Assembly: GCA_903889565.1 (NCBI GenBank)
Contig: CAISYC010000013.1
Coordinates: 1 to 64,000, forward strand
DNA: 64,000 nucleotides
Source of the DNA: an uncultured beta proteobacterium
GTDB taxonomy: Bacteria > Pseudomonadota > Gammaproteobacteria > Burkholderiales > SG8-41
Reading direction: 5' to 3'
Below are positions 17,255 through 26,478 of this stretch, piece after piece. The notes beneath the pieces are model-generated. The model was given only the letters and a program-made list of their open reading frames with translations, ran no database searches and had not been told where the DNA came from. A program made the position numbers and the translations under genes. Within the stretch, counting starts at the first letter, position 1; each line of letters starts with the position of its first letter.

Positions 17255-19093
17255 ATGAAACAAGCGTCGACCGCGGTACGACTCCCGGATGTGCAGCAGG
17301 CACCGGGTTACGTGCGCCATGAAAAACTGAAGGCCTGGGTCAACGAGATCGCAGCGCTGACCAAGCCGGACAACATCTACTGGTGTGATGGATCGCAGCA
17401 GGAATACGACCGGCTTTGCAACGAGATGTTGAAAACCGGTACGCTGATCCGGCTGAATGCGGAGAAGCGCCCGGAGAGTTTCCTCGCGCGTTCCGATCCC
17501 GACGACGTCGCGCGGATGGAAGACCGCACGTTCGTGTGCAGCAAGAACAAGGACGATGCGGGCCCCAACAACAACTGGATCGATCCGGTCGAAATGAAGG
17601 CGACGATGAATCGCCTGTTCGACGGTTGCATGCGCGGTCGCACGATGTACGTGATCCCGTTCAGCATGGGCCCGCTGGGTTCGCATATTTCTCATATCGG
17701 TGTCGAACTCACTGATTCGCCTTATGTGGCGGTAAGCATGCGCGTGATGACGCGCATTGGCACGCCGGTGCTCGATGTGCTCGGTAACGACGGTTTCTTC
17801 GTGCCCTGCGTGCACTCGGTCGGCATGCCGTTGTCGCCGGGCCAGAAGGATGTCGTCTGGCCGAGCAACAAGGCCGAGAAATGGATTGTGCATTTCCCCG
17901 AGGACAAATCGATCTGGTCATTCGGCAGCGGCTATGGCGGCAACGCGCTGCTGGGCAAAAAATGCTTCGCGCTGCGCATCGCATCGATCATGGCGCGCGA
18001 ACAGGGCTGGCTCGCCGAACACATGCTGATTCTCGGCATTCAGCCGCCCAACGGCGAAAAGCGTTATATCGCGGCGGCCTTCCCGAGCGCCTGCGGCAAG
18101 ACCAATCTGGCCATGCTGATCCCGCCCAACGCGCTGCCGGGCTGGAAAGTCACGACCATCGGCGAAGATATTGCCTGGATCAAGCCGGGCAAGGACGGTC
18201 GCCTCTATGCGATAAATCCGGAAGCCGGCGCCTTCGGCGTGGAGCCGGGCACTTCGGCCAAGACCAATCCGAACTGTCTCGAAGCGCTTAACCGCAATGT
18301 GATCTACACCAACGTGGCGATGACCCCGGATGGCGATGTCTGGTGGGAAGGGCTGACCAAAACCCCGCCGGCCAAACTGATCGACTGGCAGGGCAAGGAA
18401 TGGACGCCGGATTGCGGCCGCAAGGCGGCACATCCGAATGCGCGCTTTACCGTGCCGGCTGAACAAATCCCGTGCATCGACAATGATTGGGAAAATCCCG
18501 CCGGCGTGCCGATTTCGGCCTTCCTGTTCGGCGGCCGTCGCAGCACCACGGTGCCGCTGGTGACCGAGGCCAAAGACTGGGTCAGCGGCGTGTATCAGGC
18601 GGCCACCATGGCGTCGGAAACGACTGCCGCGTCAACCGGCGCGCAGGGCGTTGTCCGCCGCGATCCGTTTGCGATGCTGCCGTTCTGCGGCTACCACTTC
18701 GGCGATTACTTCAAGCACTGGCTCGAAGTCGGCGCGAAGCTGAAGAACCCGCCGCGCGTGTTCGGCGTCAACTGGTTCCGGCTCAATCAGAAGGGCGAAT
18801 TTCTGTGGCCCGGTTACGGCGAAAACATGCGCGTGCTCAAGTGGATCGTCGAGCGTTGTGAAGGCAAGGCGGGTGCTGAAGAAACGCCCGTGGGCCATGC
18901 GCCGCGCTTCGAAGATATCGACTTCACCGGCATGGATATTTCGCGCGAACAGTTCAATGAACTGATGTCGCTCGATGAAGGTCTATGGAAGAAGGAACTG
19001 CAGGATCACGACACACTGTTTCAGAGTCTCGGTACCCGCTTGCCGGAGGCCTTGCGCGATGAGCGCAAGCGCCGGGGAGCGAGCTTCGCCTAA
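17255..19093 (+). CDS. pckG: Phosphoenolpyruvate carboxykinase (GTP)
   Basis: 612 aa, standard for the GTP-dependent enzyme that converts oxaloacetate to PEP in gluconeogenesis. Conserved blocks: the P-loop-like [15 protein letters not shown] near residue 277 with the hyper-reactive cysteine typical of [43 protein letters not shown] and FGVNWFR. Start at the ATG with GGAG upstream. It has a 183-bp leader in which I see no firm promoter. Followed by a strong terminator; monocistronic. Confidence 0.96.
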   Translation: MKQASTAVRLPDVQQAPGYVRHEKLKAWVNEIAALTKPDNIYWCDGSQQEYDRLCNEMLKTGTLIRLNAEKRPESFLARSDPDDVARMEDRTFVCSKNKDDAGPNNNWIDPVEMKATMNRLFDGCMRGRTMYVIPFSMGPLGSHISHIGVELTDSPYVAVSMRVMTRIGTPVLDVLGNDGFFVPCVHSVGMPLSPGQKDVVWPSNKAEKWIVHFPEDKSIWSFGSGYGGNALLGKKCFALRIASIMAREQGWLAEHMLILGIQPPNGEKRYIAAAFPSACGKTNLAMLIPPNALPGWKVTTIGEDIAWIKPGKDGRLYAINPEAGAFGVEPGTSAKTNPNCLEALNRNVIYTNVAMTPDGDVWWEGLTKTPPAKLIDWQGKEWTPDCGRKAAHPNARFTVPAEQIPCIDNDWENPAGVPISAFLFGGRRSTTVPLVTEAKDWVSGVYQAATMASETTAASTGAQGVVRRDPFAMLPFCGYHFGDYFKHWLEVGAKLKNPPRVFGVNWFRLNQKGEFLWPGYGENMRVLKWIVERCEGKAGAEETPVGHAPRFEDIDFTGMDISREQFNELMSLDEGLWKKELQDHDTLFQSLGTRLPEALRDERKRRGASFA

Positions 19094-19161
19094 GTTGGCT
19101 GAAATTGTTGGCTGAATTACTTTCGGTAACCCAAACTAAATCTCCTTACGGGTGGTTACCA

Positions 19162-19196
19162 ACGCCCGCCGGCGCAAACCGGCGGGCTTTTTTTTG
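19162..19196 (+). terminator. Rho-independent terminator after pckG
   Basis: Stem CCCGCCGG - CGCAAA - CCGGCGGG followed by eight T residues. It ends the pckG transcript and precedes the convergent minus-strand dehydrogenase. Confidence 0.9.
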
Positions 19197-19220
19197 GCTT
19201 TTCCCCGCAGGAGCTGAGAC

Positions 19221-20210
19221 CTAGAGCCCGGCCCGGCTCTTGCCCTTGACCGCCTTGTTGACGACGTTGATCGGCCATTCACCGGACAGGGCACGACGGA
19301 CTTCGTTGGGTGCGCCGGCCTGCAGTCCGACCATCGCCTGTTCGCTGTACCAGGCGGCATGCGGATTGATAATGACGTTTTCGCGGTCGCGCAGCGGATG
19401 CGGGTTCGGCAGCGGTTCGGGATCCGTGGTGTCGAGCGCGCAGCCGGCGATCTTCTTGGCATCGAGCGCGCGCACCAGCGCGTCGGTGTCGATCAGCGGG
19501 CCGCGCGAGCAGTTGATGATGAAGGACGTCGGTTTCATCAGGCCGAACATCTGGTCGTTGAACATCTTGCGCGTCTGCGGCATCAGTGGTGCGTGCACCG
19601 AGATGAAATCCGATTCCTTCAGCAGATCGTTCAATTCGACTTTCTTGCCGGGCGTGTCGAACTGGCCGTCCTTGACGAAGGGGTCGGAGTAGATCACGCG
19701 CATGCCGAAGGCAGCTGCGCGCACGGCAACCTGACGCGCGATATTGCCGTAGCCGACCAGACCCATTGTGCAGGCGCCCAGGCGGAACATCGGTTTGCCC
19801 GGCGGCACCGTCCAGTGGCCTGCGCGAACCTGCCGGTCATAAAAGGCGATTTTGCGCGCGCAGGCGAGTACCATGGCCATGCTGTGGTCGGCGACTTCTT
19901 CAACGCAGTAGGTCGGGTTGTTGGTGACGATAATACCCGCAGCGGTGGCTGCTTCGAGATCGATGGTGTCGACGCCGATGCCGTAGCGGGCGATGATCTT
20001 GCACTTGGGCATTTTCGCCATCACGTCGGCGGTGATCGGGCCGGCGTAGGTGTTGAGCAGCGCGTCGCAGTCCGCGGCTTCGGCGATGAATTCTTCGGGT
20101 TTTTTTGTTTGCAATGCGACGAGGTCGGCGAGCGAGCCGAGGGTTTTTTTCTCGACGTCGAGCGACTCCCAGACGTAATCGGTCAAAACGACCTTTGCTT
20201 TACCTGCCAT
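19221..20210 (-). CDS. D-2-hydroxyacid dehydrogenase (phosphoglycerate dehydrogenase-like)
   Basis: 329 aa. NAD-binding motif GLVGYGNIARQVA, catalytic triad Arg in NCSRGPLID, Glu in TTDPEPLPNPHPL, His in INPHAAWYSE. ARYGIGVDTIDLEAAT is the typical substrate-side block. Start MAGKAKVV chosen at the first ATG with family-like N-terminus. Likely reduces a 2-keto acid or oxidises a D-2-hydroxyacid. Last gene of the minus-strand block; a second, less similar paralogue lies just upstream. Confidence 0.88.
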   Translation of the reverse strand: MAGKAKVVLTDYVWESLDVEKKTLGSLADLVALQTKKPEEFIAEAADCDALLNTYAGPITADVMAKMPKCKIIARYGIGVDTIDLEAATAAGIIVTNNPTYCVEEVADHSMAMVLACARKIAFYDRQVRAGHWTVPPGKPMFRLGACTMGLVGYGNIARQVAVRAAAFGMRVIYSDPFVKDGQFDTPGKKVELNDLLKESDFISVHAPLMPQTRKMFNDQMFGLMKPTSFIINCSRGPLIDTDALVRALDAKKIAGCALDTTDPEPLPNPHPLRDRENVIINPHAAWYSEQAMVGLQAGAPNEVRRALSGEWPINVVNKAVKGKSRAGL

Positions 20211-20328
20211 TTTCTCAAGCTCCTTTGTGGATCGAAACGATCTGCGTTGCGGCCGGTTGCGCCGGCGCACGCTTTTTAAAAATTGGCTGCCAGAACATCC
20301 AAATCAAACACAGTTTAAGGCTTTTCGA

Positions 20329-20354
20329 CCTGCGCGCGATACGGGGCGCGCAGG
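20329..20354. terminator. GC-rich stem-loop between the two hydroxyacid dehydrogenase genes
   Basis: CCTGCGCG - 10 nt - CGCGCAGG in the 154-bp gap. No long T-run follows on the minus strand, so it may be an attenuating or stabilising hairpin rather than a full terminator. Confidence 0.4.
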
Positions 20355-20364
20355 CTTTGTTTTA

Positions 20365-21354
20365 TCAGGCGAGTTGCGTATAGACCTCGGGATTCCAGCA
20401 GTTGGGCGCCGGGCGGCCCTCGATGACTGCAACGATATTATCGACCGCCACCATCGCCATCGCTTCGCGCAGGCTTGCCACTGCACTGCCCATATGCGCC
20501 GTGACCACTACGTTGGGCAGGCCCAGCAGTTGCGGATTAATGCCGGGTTCGTGCTCGAAGACATCCAGTCCGGCGCCGGCGATGCGACCCTCGCGCAGAG
20601 CGGTGATCAGTGCGGTTTCGTCGATCAGCGGCCCGCGCGCAGTGTTGATCAGGAAGGCAGCGGGTTTCATCAGCGACAGTTCGCGGGTGCCGATCAGGTG
20701 GCGTGTTTTAGCACTCAATTTGACATGGATCGACAGGTAATCGGCCGTCGCCAGCAGTTCATCGAAAGGCAGCCAGGTCAGACCGAGCGACGCTTCCTCG
20801 GCGGGATCAAGACGCCGCGGATCATGGTAGCAGCGTTTCATCGGGAAACCAGTGGCGCGCCGCGCCATGGCACGACCGACACCGCCGGCGCCGAGGATAC
20901 CCAGCGTTTTGCCGCTGATGCCGGTCGCGCACAGATAATTCGATTGCGAACCCGGAATCACGCCGGCGCGCGCCAGGCGGTCGGCCTCGACCACGCGGCG
21001 GCCAACCCCAAACAGCAACGCCCACGCCAGATCGGCGGTGGCGTCATCGAGCAGCGAGGATGGAATAACCGTGACCGGAACGCGCTGGCGGGTGGCGGCG
21101 GCGATATCGATATCGGCGGGCGTGATGGTGGTGGAGGCAATTGCCTTCAGCGCAGGATTGGCGGCGATGACGTCGGCGTCGATGCGGTCGTGCAGCAGGC
21201 AGAACAGGATATCGTGGCTGCGTGCGGCGGCGATCAGTTCATCCTTGCGCGCGATATGCAGCATGTCCGGATTCATCGTGACATCGGCGACTGCGCGCAG
21301 GCGTTCGACTGCAGCCGCTGAAACCGGTTGCGTGATGTAGACCCGCGGGCGCAT
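20365..21354 (-). CDS. D-2-hydroxyacid dehydrogenase (glyoxylate/hydroxypyruvate reductase-like)
   Basis: 329 aa. NAD(P) motif GILGAGGVGRAMA; catalytic Arg in NTARGPLIDE, Glu in GLDVFEHEPGI, His in VTAHMGSAVAS. The GLDVFEHEP block is typical of glyoxylate/gluconate 2-reductases. Eighteen bp downstream of the PEP-synthase-like gene on the same strand, so probably co-transcribed with it and with the alcohol dehydrogenase. Confidence 0.88.
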   Translation of the reverse strand: MRPRVYITQPVSAAAVERLRAVADVTMNPDMLHIARKDELIAAARSHDILFCLLHDRIDADVIAANPALKAIASTTITPADIDIAAATRQRVPVTVIPSSLLDDATADLAWALLFGVGRRVVEADRLARAGVIPGSQSNYLCATGISGKTLGILGAGGVGRAMARRATGFPMKRCYHDPRRLDPAEEASLGLTWLPFDELLATADYLSIHVKLSAKTRHLIGTRELSLMKPAAFLINTARGPLIDETALITALREGRIAGAGLDVFEHEPGINPQLLGLPNVVVTAHMGSAVASLREAMAMVAVDNIVAVIEGRPAPNCWNPEVYTQLA

Positions 21355-21373
21355 CAGAACACCGGCAGGCGCA

Positions 21374-22660
21374 TCAATTCATCCAGCGGACGACGCCGGC
21401 GACGCCATCGACTGCAACGGTTGAGCCGTCGGGGATCCGTTGTGTCGCGCCCAGCACCCCCAACACCATCGGAATGCCGCGCTCACGCGCCAGCGAAGCC
21501 ATGTGGGAGGTGCTGCCGCCGCGTTCAGCGACTACGCCGGCGACCTTGGACAGGATATGGCTCAACGCCGGGCCGGCCACTTTGGTGATCAGAATGTCTC
21601 CGGGACCGACACGCGACATTTCGCATTCGCAGTTGATGACGCAGGCGCGGCCTGTTCCCCAGCCGATACCGGCGGCGTGGCCGTTCAGGCGCGGCCGGTT
21701 TTCCCACACTGCGTCAGGCACGACGGACTCCTGAACGTGCAGCGGGCGCGCTTGCAGCAGCTTGAACCCTTGCTCATCAATGGCCCATTCGATTTCAACC
21801 GGCATGCCCATGAATTTTTCGACGCGCAGCAGCAGCTTGCCGAGTTCTACGGCTTCGGCTTCGCTCAGGCAGGGAGTTTCGGCCATGGCCTTTGAAACGA
21901 TCTGAGTGGTCGGCTCAGCCTTGTGCACGCAACCGACCTGGTGGTCCTTTAGGCCGGGCGTGATGCTAATGAGCGTTGCATCGCGGCGCAATTCGTAGCG
22001 GTCCGGCGTGACTTCGCCCTGCGCGATGGCGGAACCCAGGCCCCAAGTCGCACTGAGAATCATGTTGCCTTCTGCCGACTCGCTCAACCCCCCGCCGGAA
22101 GCGCGTGCCGACACCAGCGGTTGCACCAGCACGCCCATGGCGGTGTCGGCCGGGTCGATGTCGTGCGTGGCCATATAGCGCAAGGCGCGTGTCATCCACA
22201 GCGCGCCCCAGCAGGAGCGGACCGCGGTGATGAAATCGCTTTCGCTCTCGATGCCGATAAAGCTTTCGAACTGCCCGGCGAAGCTCGATCCGAAACGGTC
22301 TTCGACCAGTGCCGACGAGCGCACGCAGAGCAGGGCGCCGGTTTCGGCGATCAGTTTTTCGCGCGCAGCCAGCAGCGGCTCGAGGATTTCAGGTGTGATC
22401 GCCTTGTCGAGAAGGCCGAGCTTCATATTGAGTGCATGTTTGCGCGCCTGCGGGCTTTCGGTGGCGCTCATCACGCCGCGTGCGTCGGCTTCAAGGCCGA
22501 GCGCGCGGATTTGTTCGCGATAGCCTGCGGCATCAATGCAGAATCCCGGCGGGGTCGGCAGGCTGGCATTGGCCATGCGCGCGAGATTGGCCGCCTTGGG
22601 GCCGAAACGATTGGCATCGGTAGCGGCGGGATCGGTAAGCGGGAAAATATATTGCGTCAT
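21374..22660 (-). CDS. Minimal PEP-synthase/PPDK-like protein: ATP-grasp plus phosphohistidine domain
   Basis: 428 aa. Residues ~1-310 are a PPDK_N/PEP synthase ATP-binding domain (FGPKAANLARM, LCVRSSALVEDRFGSSFAGQF, EIEWAID, LLQARPLHVQ). Residues ~335-428 are the swivelling phosphohistidine domain with GGSTSHMASLARERGIPMVL containing the phospho-acceptor His. The PEP/pyruvate TIM barrel of PPDK and the large middle domain of rifampin phosphotransferase are both absent. It could therefore phosphorylate its own His from ATP and pass phosphate to a partner or small acceptor. Embedded in a dehydrogenase operon; acceptor unknown. Confidence 0.8.
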   Translation of the reverse strand: MTQYIFPLTDPAATDANRFGPKAANLARMANASLPTPPGFCIDAAGYREQIRALGLEADARGVMSATESPQARKHALNMKLGLLDKAITPEILEPLLAAREKLIAETGALLCVRSSALVEDRFGSSFAGQFESFIGIESESDFITAVRSCWGALWMTRALRYMATHDIDPADTAMGVLVQPLVSARASGGGLSESAEGNMILSATWGLGSAIAQGEVTPDRYELRRDATLISITPGLKDHQVGCVHKAEPTTQIVSKAMAETPCLSEAEAVELGKLLLRVEKFMGMPVEIEWAIDEQGFKLLQARPLHVQESVVPDAVWENRPRLNGHAAGIGWGTGRACVINCECEMSRVGPGDILITKVAGPALSHILSKVAGVVAERGGSTSHMASLARERGIPMVLGVLGATQRIPDGSTVAVDGVAGVVRWMN

Positions 22661-22666
22661 GGCAGT

Positions 22667-23716
22667 CTAATTGGCGGTGGAGTCAATGACGATGCGCAGC
22701 ACCTTGCCGGGATTGCGTTCGTATTCGTCGAAGGCCTCGGCAGCGCGCGTCAGCGGGTAGGTCGCGGAAACAAAGCCGGCGACATCGATCTTGCCGGCGG
22801 CAACGAGGTCGATGGACGGTGCCATATCGGTCGGGTTCAGTGCCCGCGATCCGATAATACTGATTTCCTTGTAGTACAGCGGAAAGGTCGTGAATTGTGT
22901 GCAGCATTCGTGGCTGACTGCATAGGGCGAAAGGCGGCCCCCGGGGCACAGCATTTCAATCGAGGCCATCAGGGTTGCCGCACCGCCTGCCGTATCGATC
23001 ACGACATCGGCGCCGCAACCATCGGTCAGGCGCAACACTTCATCGACGGCCTTTTCGGCGCTGATGTCGAGCACGTGTTGCGCGCCCATGCGAGCGGCCA
23101 TATCGAGTTTCCACTTGGTACGGGAAATCGCAATCACATTGGCGCCGGCAAGCACGGCAAGGCGTGTATGCAAGAGGCCGGTGGTGCCTTGTCCCAGCAC
23201 CACAACTGATTCGCCGGCTTTGATGCCAAGCCGGATCTGCGCGTGGCGCACGGTAGCCAGGGTTTCGATGATGGTTGCATCGGCGAGCGACACGCTGTCC
23301 GGCAGCGCATGCAGATAACGGGTCGGCAGATGCACGTATTCGCACATCGAGCCTTCGACCTCGCGACCGAACAGGCCGGCGTTGCGGCACAGCTGCTGTT
23401 CGCCGCGTTTGCATGAATCGCAATGGCCGCAGGAAATGATCGGATTGATGATGACGTGCTGGCCGGCCTTGAGGTTGCCGCCGCCCGTAGCGCCGTCGCC
23501 GATGCTTTCAACAATGCCGGTCGATTCGTGACCGAGCACGACCGGATACTTCACGCCCGGATGGTCGCCTGTGAAGATCGACAGATCGGTGTGACAGACG
23601 GCCGTCGACGAGATGCGCACAACCGCTTCGCCGGCAGCGGCGACCGGGGCGGGGCGGTCAACCAGATTAAAACGCCGGGGGGCTGCAAGCACCGCGGCGC
23701 GTGTGGACTGCTTCAT
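22667..23716 (-). CDS. Zinc-dependent alcohol dehydrogenase (MDR family)
   Basis: 349 aa from the ATG at 23716. Catalytic-zinc Cys in AVCHTDLSIFTGDHPG, then GHESTGIVE; the structural-zinc cluster is CGHCDSCKRGEQQLC. NAD-binding motif VVLGQGTTGLLHTRLA. Class III/AdhP-like medium-chain dehydrogenase acting on an unidentified alcohol or aldehyde. Six bp from the downstream PEP-synthase-like gene, so operonic. Confidence 0.9.
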   Translation of the reverse strand: MKQSTRAAVLAAPRRFNLVDRPAPVAAAGEAVVRISSTAVCHTDLSIFTGDHPGVKYPVVLGHESTGIVESIGDGATGGGNLKAGQHVIINPIISCGHCDSCKRGEQQLCRNAGLFGREVEGSMCEYVHLPTRYLHALPDSVSLADATIIETLATVRHAQIRLGIKAGESVVVLGQGTTGLLHTRLAVLAGANVIAISRTKWKLDMAARMGAQHVLDISAEKAVDEVLRLTDGCGADVVIDTAGGAATLMASIEMLCPGGRLSPYAVSHECCTQFTTFPLYYKEISIIGSRALNPTDMAPSIDLVAAGKIDVAGFVSATYPLTRAAEAFDEYERNPGKVLRIVIDSTAN

Positions 23717-23775
23717 GCTCTGCCTTTGGAAACCCGCGGCGCGTGTTGATGTGCCGGAGATTCCGATGAGTTGTG

Positions 23776-23808
23776 AAAAAAACAAGGGGGCATCGCCCCC
23801 TTGTTTCC
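23776..23808 (-). terminator. Rho-independent terminator after the M24 gene
   Basis: Perfect long stem AACAAGGGGGC - ATC - GCCCCCTTGTT; on the minus strand the 3' arm runs into TTTTTTT. It separates the M24-peptidase-like gene from the alcohol dehydrogenase unit. Confidence 0.9.
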
Positions 23809-23823
23809 GTATTGCTTTACAGC

Positions 23824-25101
23824 TTAGTGACCTGCCAGCTTGCCGTAGTTCGAATACCCGGGCATCGGGTCGACAACGGTAATCTGCTCGACCGGGAAGT
23901 TCGACACGATTTCGCAACCGTCTTTGGTGACGATCAGCATCTCTTCGATGCGCACGCCCCACTGGTGGTTCTTGCCGTGCTGGGTTTCCAGCGCGAACGT
24001 CATGCCTTCCTTGATTTCGATCGGGTGATCGAGCGACCAGATGCGCGAAATAACCGGCTGGTCATATTGCGCAAGACCGAGGCCGTGGCCCCATAGGTTG
24101 GCGGCAGCCTGATCTTCCTCTTCGTAACCCCAGGCTTCTTTCGCCGACGGCCACTTCAAGGCGATGTCGCGGGTGGTGACGCCGGGCTTGACCACCTTGA
24201 TCGAGTCATAGAGCCACTTGAGGGCGGTTGCGTAGTAATCCTTTTGCTCCTGGTTCGGCTCGCGGCCGACCATATAGGTGCGGTAGTAGCAGGACTTGTA
24301 GCCGTTCCAGGTCAGGGCGGCCAGATCCATGAACACCATGTCGCCCGGCTTGATGATGCGATCCGAGAAATTGCGCCAGTTCGGCCAGGTGTTGAGACCC
24401 GACGAGACGATGACGTCCTCGACGTCTTCCATGCCCGGCACGTTGTAGAGAAACTCCATGATGTGCGCGGTCAGCTGGTTCTCGGTGAGGCCCGGCTTCA
24501 GGAACTTCATGAATTCCCAGTGCGCGGCGTCGCCGATTGCGCCGACCTGCCGGAAGCATTCCTGCTCGTCCTGGTTCTTGACCGCACGCGCTTCCATCAT
24601 CGGCGTCATGCCGTCGGCCCAGTCGATCTTCGCTTCCTTGAAGATCTGGATCATGTTGATATCGACGAAGTCGACGCCGAGTTTCATGCCCTCGACACCG
24701 CGTTTTTTCATTTCCTGCTTGATCGCCTTGGTGAACTTCGTGACCTGCTGGGTCGAGGCGGGGCCGGCCGCGCCCTTGATCCACGCGTAGGAATAACGGA
24801 TGTTTTCCTTCGGAATCCACGGCGAATGTTTTTCGATATGCAGGCCGATGTCGCCCTGCTCGAACAGAACCGGCGCGTCATCGCCGCACAGCAGGCAATA
24901 GCGCAGGCCCGGCTTCAGCTTGTTCCAGCCCGGAGTCAGGGTACTGGTGACGTAACGGACGTTTTCGTCGTACATCAGGAGCATGGCGCCCAGGCCGTGC
25001 GCCTTCATGCGCTCGCGGGCACGCTCGAGCCGGTATGTGCGCATCCGACCCCAATTGATGCGCTCTTGCCAGTCCAACCCTACCATGCCTACATTGGCCA
25101 T
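23824..25101 (-). CDS. M24 (pita-bread) family hydrolase/lyase with altered metal site
   Basis: 425 aa. N-terminal creatinase-like domain (RMRTYRLERARERMKAHGL, MYDENVRYVTST) and C-terminal pita-bread domain. Of the five metal ligands, four are recognisable: Asp in VFMDLAAL, His in WGHGLGLAQYD, Glu in FALETQHG, Glu in VRIEEMLIV. The second Asp, normally in a GY.SD..RT motif, is Cys here (GYKSCYYRTY). A non-peptidase role similar to creatinase or DddP-type enzymes is possible. A strong GGAGG precedes the ATG, and a perfect FNR box lies upstream at 25362. Confidence 0.82.
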   Translation of the reverse strand: MANVGMVGLDWQERINWGRMRTYRLERARERMKAHGLGAMLLMYDENVRYVTSTLTPGWNKLKPGLRYCLLCGDDAPVLFEQGDIGLHIEKHSPWIPKENIRYSYAWIKGAAGPASTQQVTKFTKAIKQEMKKRGVEGMKLGVDFVDINMIQIFKEAKIDWADGMTPMMEARAVKNQDEQECFRQVGAIGDAAHWEFMKFLKPGLTENQLTAHIMEFLYNVPGMEDVEDVIVSSGLNTWPNWRNFSDRIIKPGDMVFMDLAALTWNGYKSCYYRTYMVGREPNQEQKDYYATALKWLYDSIKVVKPGVTTRDIALKWPSAKEAWGYEEEDQAAANLWGHGLGLAQYDQPVISRIWSLDHPIEIKEGMTFALETQHGKNHQWGVRIEEMLIVTKDGCEIVSNFPVEQITVVDPMPGYSNYGKLAGH

Positions 25102-25430
25102 CTTTTCCTCCGGTGTATACGAAAAATCGCGTTAATCGATAAACTGCACTAGTGTTGCAAGACTTGAAAGCAAAAGACGGCCAAGAGTGCGTCGCGACGG
25201 CAATCGTAACCGCCGCGCCGGCAATTCAGGCTCTGGGTATCAGCGCAGAATTCCTCGACCATCCGTGTTACCCGGGACGGCTGTAAAAAGCGCCGCGTTC
25301 ACGGGTATTGAAACAGGCCGAATTTTAGCACGGGTTGGCGCGCCATTTCTAGCGCCGGTGCTTGATCCGTATCAAACGCAAACAGGCGTATCCCGCGCCC
25401 GTCGTCTGCGTGTCGCGGCGGGGGCGGCGG
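25102..25430. other. Intergenic region with one FNR-type box, no gene
   Basis: About 330 bp between the Bug stop and the M24 gene start. No credible coding sequence on either strand. Its only clear feature is the palindrome at 25362-25375; an AT-rich TAAAAT on the minus strand (25327-25322) may be a -10. Confidence 0.5.
25362..25375. promoter_or_regulatory. Perfect FNR/ANR-type box TTGAT-CCGT-ATCAA
   Basis: Exact match to the FNR/ANR/DNR consensus TTGAT-N4-ATCAA. It lies 260 bp upstream of the M24 gene (minus strand) and just beyond the Bug stop codon. Spacing to the nearest -10-like TAAAAT (centre to centre 44 bp) is not the ideal class II geometry. Confidence 0.55.
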
Positions 25431-26426
25431 TCAGTCGAGGCTGATATTGTTTTCGCGAATCACCGCAGCCCATTTCGCGACGTCTTCATTGACGAATTTC
25501 GCGTATTCCGCCGGCGACCGGCTGGTCACCACCGAGATCAGCTGCTTGCCGAGCGCTTCTTTCATCTCCGGCGAATCCATGACCTTGAGCGTCGCCGCAT
25601 GGATTTGCGCAAGCAGCGCAGGCGGCAGTCTGGCGGGCGCGAACAAGCCGTTCCACGCGTTGGTGCCGATGCCCGGATAGCCGGACTCGGCCATGGTCGG
25701 AACATCCGGAAATTCCACGCGCCGCGTCGGCCATGTCGTCGCCAGCGGCTTCATGCGACCGGCACGGATGTGCGGCAGCGTCGAGGCGAGATTGAGCATG
25801 GTCAGCTGCACTTCGTTGCTGATAATGGCGGGAATAATCTGTCCGGCGCCGCCCTTGTAGGGGATGTGCGTCATCTCAATACCCATCGCCTTGAGCAGTC
25901 GCGCGACGTCTAGGTGGGGGTAGGAGGCAATGCCGGCCGAGCCATAGGCCATGCGCGGCGCGGTCTTTGCGTATTCCGCCAGCTGCTTCAGGCTGGCGAC
26001 GGGCAGGGTCGCATTGCTGAGAAACATATGCGGAATTTCGATCAGATTGGTTACCGGCGCGAGATCGCGCGAAGGTTTGATCGAGAGGGTTTTCGCGAAT
26101 GCCGATTCCGCAATCGCGTTGGTGGACACGTTGCCGACCATCAGCGTGTAGCCGTCCGGCGTGGCGCGCGCCACTGTTTCGAGCGCGATCGCGCCGGAAC
26201 CGCCGGCGCGGTTGTCGACCACCACCTGATAGCCCCAGTATTCGGCAAGCCGCTGCGCGACCTGACGGGCAACGATGTCGGTGGCGCCGCCGGGCGCATA
26301 AGGCACGATCATGCGCACCGGCCGGTTCGGAAACTTTTCCGCGGCTTGCGCGAAAACGCTCAAGAAATTGCAGGCGATGACCGCCGCAATGACACGCAAA
26401 CCATGTTTCAAGCCGGATTGCCGCAT
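25431..26426 (-). CDS. Bug/TctC-family periplasmic solute-binding protein
   Basis: 331 aa. Signal peptide MRQSGLKHGLRVIAAVIAC then NFLSVFAQAA; mature FPNRPVRMIVPYAPGGATD, VDNRAGGSGAIALE, GYTLMVGN, HIPYKGGAGQ. Canonical Bug ligand loops. Encoded downstream of two Gfo/Idh oxidoreductases and upstream of the M24 gene, suggesting uptake of the substrate for this set. No cognate permease nearby. Confidence 0.92.
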   Translation of the reverse strand: MRQSGLKHGLRVIAAVIACNFLSVFAQAAEKFPNRPVRMIVPYAPGGATDIVARQVAQRLAEYWGYQVVVDNRAGGSGAIALETVARATPDGYTLMVGNVSTNAIAESAFAKTLSIKPSRDLAPVTNLIEIPHMFLSNATLPVASLKQLAEYAKTAPRMAYGSAGIASYPHLDVARLLKAMGIEMTHIPYKGGAGQIIPAIISNEVQLTMLNLASTLPHIRAGRMKPLATTWPTRRVEFPDVPTMAESGYPGIGTNAWNGLFAPARLPPALLAQIHAATLKVMDSPEMKEALGKQLISVVTSRSPAEYAKFVNEDVAKWAAVIRENNISLD

Positions 26427-26478
26427 GGTTTTCTCCAGATCAAATCAAATGTGTCCGCCTGTAGCCGAACGGGTCGCA

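Noticed and set aside
22121-23209. A 362-codon plus-strand open frame opposite the PEP-synthase-like and alcohol dehydrogenase genes
   Set aside because: Entirely antisense to two well-supported genes and without motifs.
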